A stretch of 64,000 nt of DNA from Puccinia triticina (taxonomy: Eukaryota > Basidiomycota > Pucciniomycetes > Pucciniales > Pucciniaceae), in assembly GCF_026914185.1 (NCBI RefSeq), contig NC_070574.1, positions 1,550,501 to 1,614,500 of the forward strand. Direction: 5' to 3'. Below the pieces are notes generated by a model. It searched no databases. It saw only the letters and a list, made by a program, of their open reading frames with translations, and was not told the DNA's origin. Of this stretch, positions 45,253 through 55,497 are shown one piece after another. Numbering within the stretch: position 1 is the stretch's first letter; every line of letters begins with the position of its first letter. A program made the position numbers and the translations under genes.

Positions 45253-46569
45253 TGTTGGAGTGGTAGCTTGCAGGAATGATGATTTTATTGCTATCTAATA
45301 AAATCAGAGTAAAACTATCTACAAAATATCTGTGACAGTTAACGCTGTTGAGTACTAAATACATGTCACAACACTTTTTGATTGGGAAAAAGCTTACTGG
45401 CAGATTCCAACGAAGATACAGCAATGGATGTATTTGACGGTAAAGGACTTTGATGGGAATTTTCTGGTCAACACACGGATCACCTTTGGTGGAGTAGCAG
45501 GGTGCGGATCCTTTGGTCAACCGGCAGACGCTTGGAAGCATGTGATGATGAATCACTTTGAGCTAGTAACGATCTTTTGTTGGGTTGACGATAATTTGTT
45601 TGTCAAAGTTCAAGGAGGTGGCGTAACGATGGAGGAAGTTGTTGAAAAATCCTCCAAACTTGGTGTCCTGACAAATAAAACTAAATATTCGCCGTTCAGC
45701 GATGAGCAAAGATTCATTGGCTTTGTTTGGAATGGAGTGGAAAAGACGGTATGCCTACCGGATGGGAAGATCAAAAAGTGCCTAGACCAGATTGAGCCAT
45801 ACTTAGTGAGAGGGGGACAGTTCAACTACAAAGACGTTGAAGTTCTGGTTGGGCGACTTAATCATGTGTCTTACATCTTACACGATTTACGATGCCACCT
45901 GAACTCTCTGTACAGGTGGCTGATGTCTTGGCAATACAGGAGAGCGCTCCGCAATACCCCACCGGACGTCCGCGCCGACTTGGAGGTATGGAGGTCAACT
46001 TTACAAAGCTTTGAGCACACTAGGATAATCAATTACGGACCTCCTCTCGATATTGGGTGGGTAGGCGATGCTTTGACGTCCTTTGGGATCGGTGTACTGG
46101 TGGGGAAGCACTGGGCGCAATTCAAGCTCCACAACCCTGGTGACGGTGTGACTCGAATATCGTATCGGGAAACAGTCGTGATTTGCCTTGGGCTCCTGAT
46201 GGTCCTGCAACTGCGCAACCAGCGGGGTAAATCCTTAGTAGTATGGACCAATAATACAACAACTGAAAACGGAATCAATAATAGCAAATCACAAGACATA
46301 CCCTTGAATGGGGAGTGGATCATGATTCAAAAGATCCTGATTAAGGAGGGGGTGGAACTAGTTGCAAGGAGAGTATCATCAAAAGATAATAAAGCGGACA
46401 CCTTGTTGCAAGGGGTGCGGTCAGGCCAGGCGGTGAAACACAAGCTGATTGTCCCTATTCCGGGTGACCTGAAACACTTGTTGTCACAGATGGTCTTTTT
46501 GATTTAAATATCACCGCTGTCCTGCCTGTATTCCCATGTATTCCCTCACCTGCTTGTGCTTCTCCCGCG

Positions 46570-47619
46570 ATGAAAGCAACTTCATTTCTTTTTACTGATT
46601 TCACTTCCTTCGGACATACACTTCAAGAACCCTCGGAATTAGATGTCCTAGTACTGCAAGGTTGGGAGAAAAATACCCTCCGCAGCTATTAATTGGCAGT
46701 TAGAAAGTTTCTCTCCTTCAAGAGGGAGACCAGCGTCAAGCACTTTGAACTTCCGGCTACTGAGACAGACATCTACCAATTCTGCGTGTGGGCAGGGAAG
46801 AAGGTGGCTACCACCAACACTCACGAGATCTGCTCGGCAATGCTGGAGAAGTACCTTCATGGCTTAAAAGCTTGGCACCTTTACCACGACGCAGTGTACC
46901 CACCGGTTTGCGAGAAGAAGATGAAGCTGATTCTGAAAAGCTTGGCAAAACGTGACGTCCTCCGCGCTGAACAGAAGAAAAAGAAGGCAGTAATGATCTA
47001 CAACCTTATCGGGTTAGCCAAAGAACTCTCGACAGGAGACAAATTCAACAAGGCACTTTTGGATCTCTGTTTAGTGGCCTTCTGGGGCCTAGCAAGGCTA
47101 GGCGAAGTCACATACCCTGCAAGATCGGGAGCGCCAACACTGGACGGAGGGATAAGGAAGTCAGATGTAATCTTTGCGGCAGACGGATTGACGGTGGATA
47201 TTTCCCTACGCTTTACAAAGACATCCGGCCCACGAGAGGTTCAACACTTACGGTTGATGGCAACAGCAAATCTGCTTTGCCCACTAGAGGCGGTCAAGAG
47301 GCGGCTGGCCACGGGAAAATTGGACGACGAATCCCTGTTTGGTTTCCAGTCAGCGTCCGGTAGGATCAACCTGACCAAGAATGCGACCGTGGCCCGCCTA
47401 ACTCAGGTATGGGCAAAACTAGGCCGGGTCAGAATTTCAGGGCATTCTTTCAGGGTTGGAGGTGCCTCGATTAGGAACGTGCTTGGTGTGGACATTGCGA
47501 CCATCTGCGTGCTGGGCCAATGGGAATCAACTTGTTACAAGCTTTACATTTGGCCCTACTTGGCAAAAAACCTAGCCAGGTCTCTTGCAGCTTTAGAATC
47601 TTTAGACATGCAGAAGTAA
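46570..47619 (+). pseudogene. DIRS tyrosine recombinase with one early stop
   Basis: The recombinase integrates circular DIRS DNA. The frame starts at the ATG at 46570 (MKATSFLFTDF), and the N-terminal SAM-like segment WEKNTLRSY is followed by TAA at 46690 and then LAVRKFLSFKRE in the same frame. The catalytic region shows arginine in GLARLGEVTYPA near 47095, HSFRVGG (H-x-x-R) near 47442, and GQWESTCYKLYI with the nucleophile tyrosine near 47535. About 349 codons is normal for the DIRS recombinase family. The single TAA is the only break seen. It lies about 60 nt after the RT/RNase H stop, on the same strand. Confidence 0.88.
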
Positions 47620-48499
47620 TCACGTAATGGGACTCATTGTTCTCTTCTTGAGTACCAATCTGGTGTTCCGGGAGGATTGAGGGTCAAAGTTTGGGGGTTC
47701 AGCAGGCTCAGGCTTCTCCCTGAGTTAAAGGCATAGCCCGAACCCCTCTCCACTTTGGCCAAGGGCAGCCACTCCCACTCTTTCCTCTTTGCTTCAGAAG
47801 GAGGGTCGTTGAGTTGCGTCACTACCCACCTAGGGGCTCCTTCCTAGCAGGTTGCGACGCCCCACAGGTAGTGAGTTTTTAGTACACTCGAGACCCGGAC
47901 ACCGGCCCCAGTGAAAACCGACCAACAGGAAGGGACCACTGAGGCCTACAGGAAGACCATTTACTGCTACGGCTGCGGCTGCGGCAAAGGTCATCCCGGA
48001 AACGTGTGCAGAGACGGACGAGTGGAGACGGCTTGGACTGCTGTGCCACTCCAGTTTGGCCTGATATCCTTGCCTTCTCACAAAAATGATCTTGTGAATT
48101 TTGCTTTTTTGTTGCTTTTCAAAATTCACATGTGCACATGCAAGTGAACTTGTTTGCACTTTGCTAATAGTCACCCTGATGTACGCGCGTACGTTGATGT
48201 GGAAATATCACAGGATGGTCCTTTCACAGACACATGAAAAGTAAAACCTTTGTGTTGAGACACCAAGTTTCCCCCTGATGTAAGTGAGTACATCAGGGGG
48301 ACAATATCACAGGCTGGGCCCTTCACATCTCCATGAAAAGGAAACCCTGGTCATGGAGCCAAGAAAGGCCTATACTGGATGAATTCAAGATGAGTTCTGC
48401 ATGATTTCTTGGCAAGATATGGTTTATTTCAGGATGATTTACAACTGATTTCTACAGCTGACTTCCAGTCCTTTTCATACCTATCCAATTTTTATTTAC
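47620..48499. other. 3' region of the DIRS element, non-coding, with hairpins
   Basis: Two clear hairpins occur: GTGAATTTTG/CAAAATTCAC (48094-48103 with 48120-48129) and a 12-bp stem CCCCCTGATGTA/TACATCAGGGGG (48271-48282 with 48289-48300, loop AGTGAG). No open frame with a recognisable domain is present. Confidence 0.5.
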
Positions 48500-50085
48500 C
48501 AAAGGCCTCCAGCACACACTGCCAGCATTTAAGCCTCGGATGCGCGCATCCCCTTTAATCTGGGATGCATGCAACCGATTTAACATTGGTTGCGCGTATC
48601 CGATGCAATCCGCATCCGAGTTGACATCAGGGGACAGTAACCCGAGGGTTTTGCCACCCGATTCAAACTCGGCTGGTCCGCGGCCAAGCCAAAATCGGCA
48701 GGCTGTCTGACTGACGAAGTAAATTCCTTGATCAGTGGCCAGCCAAGTTAACCTTGGCCGCCACCAACCAAGCAATGGAAGCTCAGTTGACAGCTCAAGC
48801 GAGCTTTCATCTGATATGAAAGCTCGGTTACGGACCCACCGAGTAAAATGAACATTGGTGGGTCAATCACCAAGGATTTCAAATGATCGGTGGGTAAATC
48901 ACCGATGATTTCGAATCATCGGTGGGTAAATCACCAATGATTTCGAATCATCGGTGGGTCAACAGCCGATGATTTTGAATCATTGGCTGTTCCACCCTCC
49001 TCGGAGAACTTTCCCGGGGAGGAGCCCTCCGGCAGTTAGCACGTCGAGCCACAGTGGCCGGAGCAGTCTGCTCGCTGGTCCAAGAACTTGACTTGCCGGT
49101 CCAAGCAGACTGCTCAGACTAGCGAGCAGTGCTGCCCGATCACGTACAGGTACTATACCCGCTTCGCCAGCAAGTTAACCTGTCAAGCTGCTGGCCGAGC
49201 AGGTCAACCTGCAGGCCAAGCAGGTTCAGGTACCTGGCCAGCAAGCAGGTCAACCTGCTGGCCAAGCAGGTAACAGTACCTGGTCGGCGAGCAGGCTGAC
49301 CTACTCGCCGAGCAGGTAAAAGCTTGTCGAGCAGGTACTTTTACCTGCTCGGCCATTAGGATAACCTGCTTGTCGAGCATGTACGGTTACAGGTACTTGC
49401 TCCGACTCGGCCAGCAGGTCAACCTGCTGGCCAGGAAATAGTACCTGCTTGGCGAGCAGGTTGACCTACTCGCCAAGCAGGTAAAAGCTCGCCGAGCAGG
49501 TATTTCTACCTGCTCGGCCATCAACCTGGTCGCCGGGCAGTTACAGTTACAGGTACCTGCTCTGGCTCGGCCAGCGGGTCATCCTGCTGGCCAAGTAGGT
49601 AACAGTACCTGCTCGGCAAGCAGGTTGACCTACTTGCCGAGCAGGTAAAAGCTCGTCAAGCAGGTACTTTTACCTGCTCGGCCATCGGGATGACCTGCTC
49701 GCTGAGCAGGTACAGTTACAGGTACCTGCTATGGCTTGGCCAGCGGGTCATCCTACTGGCCAAGCAGGTAACAGCTCGCCGAGCAGGTATTTTTACCTAC
49801 TCGGCCATCAACCTGGTCGCCGGGCAGGTACAGTTACACGTACCTTCTCCGGCTCGGCCAGCGGGTCATCCTGCTGGCCTAGCAGGTAACAGTACCTGCT
49901 TGGTGAGCTTTTCCCTGCTCGCCGAGTAGGTCAACCTGCTTGCCGAGCAGGTATTTTTACTTTTACCTGCTCGGCCATCAGGATGACCTGCCCGCCAAGC
50001 AGGTGCTTTTACCTGCTTGGTAAGCAGGTTGACCTGATCTTCAAGCAGATACCTGTAGCCGCTTCGAAGCGGGAACAAGTACCTG
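48500..50085 (-). repeat. Right arm of the giant inverted repeat
   Basis: The arm runs in reverse: CCAGCACAC and CACTGCCAGCATTTAAGCC at the inner end match the inverse of the left arm near 35790-35819. The CGGATGC/GGATGC block, the TTAACCTTGGCCGCCACC block, the ACCGATGATT palindromes (two more copies than in the left arm), the GGAGGAGCCCTCCGGCAG block and the GCAGGT minisatellite follow. The outermost match covers AAGCAGATACCTGTAGCCGC near 50043. Divergence between arms is visible by eye (roughly 10-20%). Confidence 0.85.
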
Positions 50086-50205
50086 CTTGCCCAGCAGGTA
50101 CTGTTACCTGCTTGCCCAGCAGGTACTGTTACCTGCTTGCCCAGCAGGTACTGTTACCTGCTTGCCCAGCAGGTACTGTTACCTGCTTGCCCAGCAGGTA
50201 CTGTT
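50081..50205. repeat. Five perfect 25-bp tandem copies
   Basis: ACCTGCTTGCCCAGCAGG followed by TACTGTT is repeated exactly five times (50081-50205) just outside the right arm. It is a recent local expansion of the same minisatellite family and has no counterpart in the left arm. Confidence 0.95.
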
Positions 50206-50379
50206 AACTGCTTGGCCAGTTGACCTGCTGCCGCGCCGGAGCAGGTACCTGTAACTGTACCTGCTCAGCGAGCAGGTCATCCCGATGGCCGAGCAGGTAA
50301 AAGTACCTGCTTGGCAAGCTTTTACCTGCTCGGCAACTATGTAGGTCATAACCTGCCAGTACTAGCCAATTCCTGAGGG

Positions 50380-50625
50380 CAAATCTCCGCAGGCAAACTG
50401 CTAAAACTGCTAAAGCAATTTTTCCTGGGAGCAAAACTCCACAGGCAAACTGCTAAAGCAGTTTTCCTGGGAGCAAAACTCCACAGGCAAACTGCTAAAG
50501 CAGTTTTCCTGGGAGCGAAACTCCACAGGCAAACTGCTAAAGCAGTTTTCCCGGGAGCAAAACTCCACAGGCAAACTGCTAAAGCAGTTTTCCTGGGAGC
50601 AAAACTCCACAGGCAAACTGAAAAA
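50380..50625. repeat. 42-bp tandem repeat
   Basis: About five and a half copies of a 42-bp unit (CCTGGGAGCAAAACTCC, ACAGGC, AAACTGCTAAAGCAGTTTT) lie head to tail. Each unit contains the hairpin AAACTGC-TAAA-GCAGTTT. As 42 is a multiple of three, the repeat gives 14-residue periodic open frames on the minus strand, which I do not call as genes. Confidence 0.93.
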
Positions 50626-51385
50626 ATAGGAGCAACTGAAAATAGCATTTCTAATTAAAGACTCCGCTAGCTAATGACAACCTTTGATGATGAAGAGAAA
50701 CTTCTGAATAGTGAATAGAAATCACCTGAAAGCAGGAACGCGCTAGCTTTGTCTTTCGCCTAACGGCTGGATAGAGAGAAGAAAGAAAGCTTTGATCTGA
50801 GAATTGAGAGAAGAGAAGAATCTGCACAATCGGGGTCAGTCGTGCTTCTATCTGTCTCACAGGACTAGCTCTCCCTTACTTTGCTTTTGCGCTGCGAATT
50901 GATTAAGCGTTTGGCGCTATAGTCAATGTGACTACTTTGAGAACTATGACACAAGGTGTTTGTTAGTTCTGTCTGATCTGGCTCTGTTGCTTTGACTGTC
51001 TGGGACTTGCAAAAATATACAAATGCTATTTGAATAGCTTTGTTTTATCTTGCCTGAATAAATCAGCAAGGTCTGGTTCTGAATGACAAATGAGAATCAA
51101 ATATCTGTTAGCTTGTTGTTTTGGTCTGTGGTTTCTAGGACCTGAAGACCCACAAATGTCAAAGTCTTCAGTGATCCTGCTTAGCAGTTTGCTAGTTGTC
51201 TTGGGGCCGAGGCGCTCTGTGAGGATTCTGTTAAGAATTGCAAATCAGTCAGCTTTGTTGAAGGCAGACTTTATCATCACTTGGTACACACAAGGTTCTG
51301 TCTGAGTCTGTTGATTCCGATTCCCGCGCGTTGACCACTAAGGTTTGATCTTCTGCATTTGCTTCTGTAAACAGCATGCGATACA
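50626..51385. other. No gene recognised
   Basis: The stretch may contain the LTR of the adjacent minus-strand Copia fragment, but no LTR boundary or paired repeat is visible. Confidence 0.35.
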
Positions 51386-52341
51386 TCAGCAACGACTTGG
51401 GTTAGGTTTCTGGTCTGGACTGCAGCAAATGGACATACCTATTTGCGCAGCTTGGCTTAACCTCGCACGCTTTCTAGTTGAATGCTGCGGGTGGTCTGGG
51501 GGGTCTGGAGCTGTATTCTTACAGCCTGGCATGCTTCTAGTCGTAAGATTAGAAGCAGCTTCTGAGACTTGGATGACTCCTAGTTGGCTGAGGGAGCGCC
51601 GAATGATTGATCTTCTAAGCGCCTTGGTGAGGAAGTCGGCCGTGTTTGATTTGGTCTTGACATAATGAAGCTTGATGAGGCGGAGTGTGATTAGCTCGCG
51701 CACAAAGTGAAGACAAATGTTCATATGCTTTGTTCTGAAGCTATTCTGTGTCATTTCTCTGTTTGCTAGATTGATTGCGCCCTGATTGTCGACCAATACT
51801 GCTATGTTGCTGACAGATTTCTGCAGCTGAACTTTGGTGATGAGGCTTGCGAACCAGGCAAGATCCCGCCCCAAGTCCAACATTGCCTTGTATTTGGCCT
51901 CCGCCGTCGATAGCGAGACAGTTGGCTGTCTGCATGACTTCCAGTTTAATAGGTCGCCACTAGGAAGCCAGAGGTGGAACATCTAGTGTCCAGACAATTG
52001 CCCCAGTCGGCATTGGCAAATGCATGAAGTTGAGCCTTCTCTGACCTGTTGAAGGTCAATCCGACGTGCCTAGTACCCAACAAGTATTGAAAGACTTGAA
52101 CTGCTGCTTGATAATGTTTGATTCTGGGGCTTTCAAGATACTGTGATAGGGAGCTGACTGCAAAGAATATGTCCGGACGTGTCAGGATACTGAGGTAGTT
52201 TTGGGATCCCACTAGCGCTCAATAATTAATGTCAAGTTTGCTGAACAGGTTGATTTCGGGAGCAGTGGCTTTCTTGAGTGGCTCTCTGGGGTTAAGTCTT
52301 ACATTCAATGTATTGCGTCTGATTGATTTGAAGGCCATTGG
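51386..52341 (-). pseudogene. Copia RT/RNase H C-terminal fragment
   Basis: Minus-strand motifs in order: NPREPLKKATAPE, ALVGSQNYLSILTRPDIFF (preceded by TGA at 52219-52221, TTGA context), FANADWGNCLDTR (RNase H aspartate), then after a frame change STAEAKYKAMLDLGRD, VLVDNQGAINLANRE and NTADFLTKALRR. This is the end of a Copia Pol. Its upstream part is missing: an LTR begins at 52342. It is a truncated relic. Confidence 0.88.
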
Positions 52342-53227
52342 TGTAGTCGTTATTCCTGTGTTTGCAGGTGAAAAATTCAAACTTTTATTTGTACTCTCTA
52401 AATGCCTCAAGATATCACCACATGGACTGCATAAATGGAATCTACGGCCAAAACAACCCTTAGTCACCAACTCAGACCACCACCATATCTCTACTGGATC
52501 AGAAGATACACGGATCACACCTTTCACGCACCAATCTGGGACAGTTCACATAGTATTTCACACATGGTTTCACACACAACTCAGCTCTAGGATACATTGC
52601 ATAGGATATTGAATACCTCATATTGAATTCCTTTGTTTCTTTTATTTCCTTCCTCTTATTTCACTCAACCACAAGTTGGCCATTGTTTTGATATTGCATA
52701 CATATGAAACTCATGTAACCCCCTAGAAGTTAGACCCCTTCTCAGTTTACTATATAAGGAGGCCTCTGCCTGCCAGTTGTTTCCTCCCTCATGCCATCTG
52801 GCACCCACATATTTTTTATCCACCTGTCACAGTTATTTATTACACATACATATCACAGGTATTTACTTGCAATTCACAGTCATACTTAGTTTCACAAACC
52901 TTTCACAAGTTCTAAAGCCCTCTGTTCCAATCCTAGCCAAAGCACAGCTCTCAAACCTTGGCTTCATCTTTTCAGCCTTATATACCCTCAGCCCAAGGAC
53001 CTGGGTTCAAGCCCCACCTAAGTCATCAAGTCTTTTCTGACCAGTCAACATATCATATATCATCCAACTATACCTTTCATCTCCGAACACATCCTTATCA
53101 CTAAATAAAATTGTCAAGCTTACCTTGGTGGTCTTGTTTTCTGATACATAGAAAGGCAGAGTTTGCACCTCATCCATACCTTCCTACATTCAGCAAAAGG
53201 GTTCCACAACCACTTTTGAGTCTTACA
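52342..53227 (+). mobile_element. LTR, family B, probable solo copy
   Basis: The 886-bp sequence begins TGTAGTCGTTATTCC and ends GAGTCTTACA, and is homologous to the whole of 57760-58661. The flanks are TTGG (52338-52341) and TCGG (53228-53231), a possible 4-bp duplication with one change. It has a TATATAAGG promoter element near 52753. No second LTR is visible, so a solo LTR is likeliest, but the two flanks do not obviously rejoin into one gene. Confidence 0.75.
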
Positions 53228-53516
53228 TCGGAGAAGCGCCGGATATTCATTCCAAGCAGGAATTCTGTCAGCCGTGGTGATACTAAGAGCCGCGCTCTTC
53301 TAGCTACACTGGCTGATGGGGAAGGAACAGTGGCGCGGTTTCTGGATTAGAACACTGGCAAAGATAAAAGGTATATTTATTTAATTCACGGAGGGGCTTA
53401 ACTCTAGGAGCCAAGGGTGTTTAATTGCCCTCCGGTAAGTTTCCAGGGCCTGCGGAGCAGGGGTGTTTACTTTAGGGTGCCTGAAGCAGCGGGGGACTGT
53501 TTCCAGGTTTGTTTTG
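53228..53516. other. Spacer, no gene recognised
   Basis: The stretch is a short GC-richer segment between the LTR and the Gypsy gag-protease relic, with no motif I can support. Confidence 0.3.
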
Positions 53517-55440
53517 CTAAAAAACCCAGAGGAGATCTAATATTCTCCTAAATGTTTGTGCTTCTTTTCTGACTGCTAAAATGGAGTTGATAGAGTTATC
53601 AAACTCAAAGGTCTTCCCCTTCATGTAGAATTTTCTGCCTACGTTTTCAAGAAGTGATGTATTATAATGTGATAAGTAGTCATTGCCTAGAATAAAATAC
53701 CTAACAGGCATATTATCCATCACCACAAATCTGATGGTAAACTCAAATGAATCAAAGCATAGATTTACCTTAACTATTCCTAGCAGTTTCAGCGCCCCGG
53801 TGCAGCTATGAAATTTGCCCGGTTTTTCCGGGAGAATATATTTCCTCCAGTCTGCAAAACCGCTCTACTCTAGGTACTTTTTGCTAACCACTGATTTGAC
53901 TGCTCCACTGTTGAGCAAAACAGTACAGGTACTCCCCGCGCAAGACATAATAACTAGATTATTTTTCCCTTTGGGTGCTATGACTGCACAGGAAGGTTTA
54001 GAACCAATAACCAAATCATTATCATCATCTACTTTGCTTTCTTGTGACTCTTCTTCTAAAGGCTCATCTATTTCCCCTACATTATTAATTTTCTTAGGGA
54101 AGCTCCTTGAGGTGTGCCCTGTTTTTTGACAAGTATAACATTTAATTTCCCCTACTCCCGACTAGCCCTTATCCTTCCCATCTGTTGCTTTAGTGGCCAA
54201 CTTTTTGGATAAAAGTGGTTTAGGCGTGAATTTTCTACGGCCTAGACAGGTCTTGTCTGCAATGTCCTCAAGTACATTGATTAAAGAGCTCATATCATGT
54301 CTTGTCAAATTCATTGCCTTCTTGGCTGTGTACTCAACTTCCCTGTTCATTAAACACAATAGTCCAAAGTTAATGGACTGTTGGGACAGTTGCTGTTCAA
54401 ACGCACGAAGTCTCTTATATTGCCCCGTAACCCATGCTGAAACCTGAGTTTCTCCCGCTGAGAAGCAGTCTTTATCAAAGGCCTCTTGCTTTTTACACAT
54501 CCAATTAGATGTTCCGTACTGAGCTGTAATGGCTTCTTTCCAGAAGTCCCACTTCTTATCTTGGTAATTTTTTCTAATGGATTTTTACCACAATCCAGCT
54601 ACTCCCGTAAGGCATGATAGGAGTTTAACCTGTATGTATTTGTCAGGTACTGATGTTTCTGCACGGCAAGTATCAATCCACTTGACAAATTCAGAGTGGT
54701 CGTATTCTCCTTGCCCAGAGAGTTTGGGCCAGTCCATCTTGTTAATTGCTCCCCACAGCTGTTTCTGCATCTCAGACATCCCGCCTGTATGGTGTGTGAT
54801 ATGATGTTCCGGCTGTCTTCTTTCTTGTGGCAAGTCTATTACCTCCGGACTTGGTGGTTGAGGCCTTCCTCTCCTAGGGGAGTGTTGTCTTGACAAGGTC
54901 TCTGATCCAACCAATGCCTCATCAAGGCGTTGGTTAATCTCCTGCACTTTTGCTTGCACTTCCGCTCCATCCTCTCTGAATTGGCTGAGGATTCTGTCCA
55001 GTTTAGGGCTTATTGCACTTATGTCCCGGAGATGGGCTTCATCTAATTCTTATAAAATTCCTTTAACTTCCTTTGCTGCGGTTGTGTCTTTGTTTTTAGA
55101 CTGGATTGCCACAGTGAGGTTCTTAATCTCTTGAGCATGACTTTGCTATCTTTAGGTTCCCTTTTGCTTGCTAATACATTCTGATCCTTCTGATCTGGTT
55201 GCAGTTTATCCTCCGGTCTGTCTTACAAAAATGGATATCTCCGCCGCCAAACTCTCAATTTTGGCGTCCAGGGTTTGTACTACATGGACCAGCTTATGAT
55301 CTTTACTCTCAACCACAGAGTTAAGTTGCTTAATTGCTGTTTGAAGTTGTTTACTTTGCTCACATCCTTGGTAAAGGATTTCTTATTTATCTCACACTGG
55401 CAACTGCCAGTCTTCCTTTGATCTGCTACCTTTGGTAGAA
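53517..55440 (-). pseudogene. Gypsy Gag-protease relic
   Basis: The minus-strand frame begins near 55440 with a coiled-coil-like stretch (SKQLQTAIKQLNSVVESKD). It continues through ISPKLDRILSQFREDG, a capsid-like MDWPKLSGQGEYDHSEFVKW, the zinc knuckle remnant CYTCQKTGHTSRSF (last cysteine replaced) and a protease region with TVLLNSGAVKSVVS and MPVRYFILGNDYLSHY. The protease active site reads N-S-G (AAC at 53910-53912) where D-S/T-G is required. Several in-frame stops interrupt it. The parts share one frame, so Gag and protease were fused. No RT follows in the window. Confidence 0.8.
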
Positions 55441-55497
55441 ATAACCACTGTGCGTTCTTGGATAAATGTTGCAACATGTCATTATGACATTTGTGAG

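Larger units (their letters stand above)
39627..45373 (-). mobile_element. Ty1/Copia retrotransposon Copia-2 with 121-bp LTRs
   Basis: Direct repeats at 39627-39747 and 45253-45373 (121 bp each, four differences) are bounded by TGTTG...CAACA and flanked by CTTTT on both sides (39622-39626 and 45374-45378). Coding runs on the minus strand. A polypurine tract (GAGGGGGGGA on the minus strand, 39748-39757) abuts the 3' LTR. The element interrupts the DIRS RT gene. Such short LTRs are near the low end for full-length Copia elements. Confidence 0.96.
39156..46507 (+). pseudogene. DIRS reverse transcriptase/RNase H, split by Copia-2
   Basis: The 5' part (39156-39626) has EYKDVLQGFASGFDQGIP and WDDFNRVSNFFAQ. 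The 3' part (from 45379) starts FDWEKAYWQIPT, with the catalytic box CWVDDNLFVK near 45585, RFIGFVWNG near 45715, and the RNase H-like region with VVWTNNTTTENGINN near 46250. The last ordered motif is KDNKADTL. The frame resumes exactly after the CTTTT duplication, so the gene was open at this point before the insertion. The start is uncertain: a TGA lies just upstream of 39156 in this frame. Confidence 0.85.
36985..47619 (+). mobile_element. DIRS-type (tyrosine recombinase) retrotransposon, split by Copia-2
   Basis: Three coding units lie in DIRS order: an RGG-rich Gag (36985-38856), an RT/RNase H (39156-39626 joined to 45379-46507 across the Copia-2 insertion), and a tyrosine recombinase (46570-47619). 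DIRS elements replicate through a circle and integrate with a recombinase instead of a DDE integrase, so they make no target duplication and lack LTRs; none were found. No methyltransferase domain is seen. The flanking inverted arms may be its terminal repeats. Each gene has at least one stop or frame break, so the copy is inactive. Confidence 0.88.

Noticed and set aside
36420..47900. Short terminal repeats immediately next to the DIRS genes (split direct repeats of the Ngaro/PAT type)
   Set aside because: Comparing 36420-36980 with 47620-47900 by eye gave no convincing direct or inverted match; only the outer arms match.
50081..50205. Five regularly repeated 25-bp units as a CRISPR-like array
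   Set aside because: The copies are directly adjacent with no spacers, in a eukaryotic transposon context; it is a minisatellite.
53228..53350. Continuation of the 51386-52341 Copia Pol beyond the LTR (LLGMNIRR on the minus strand)
   Set aside because: The short peptide resembles the RT LGM motif, but the two sides do not rejoin in frame with the proposed target duplication; too weak to call.
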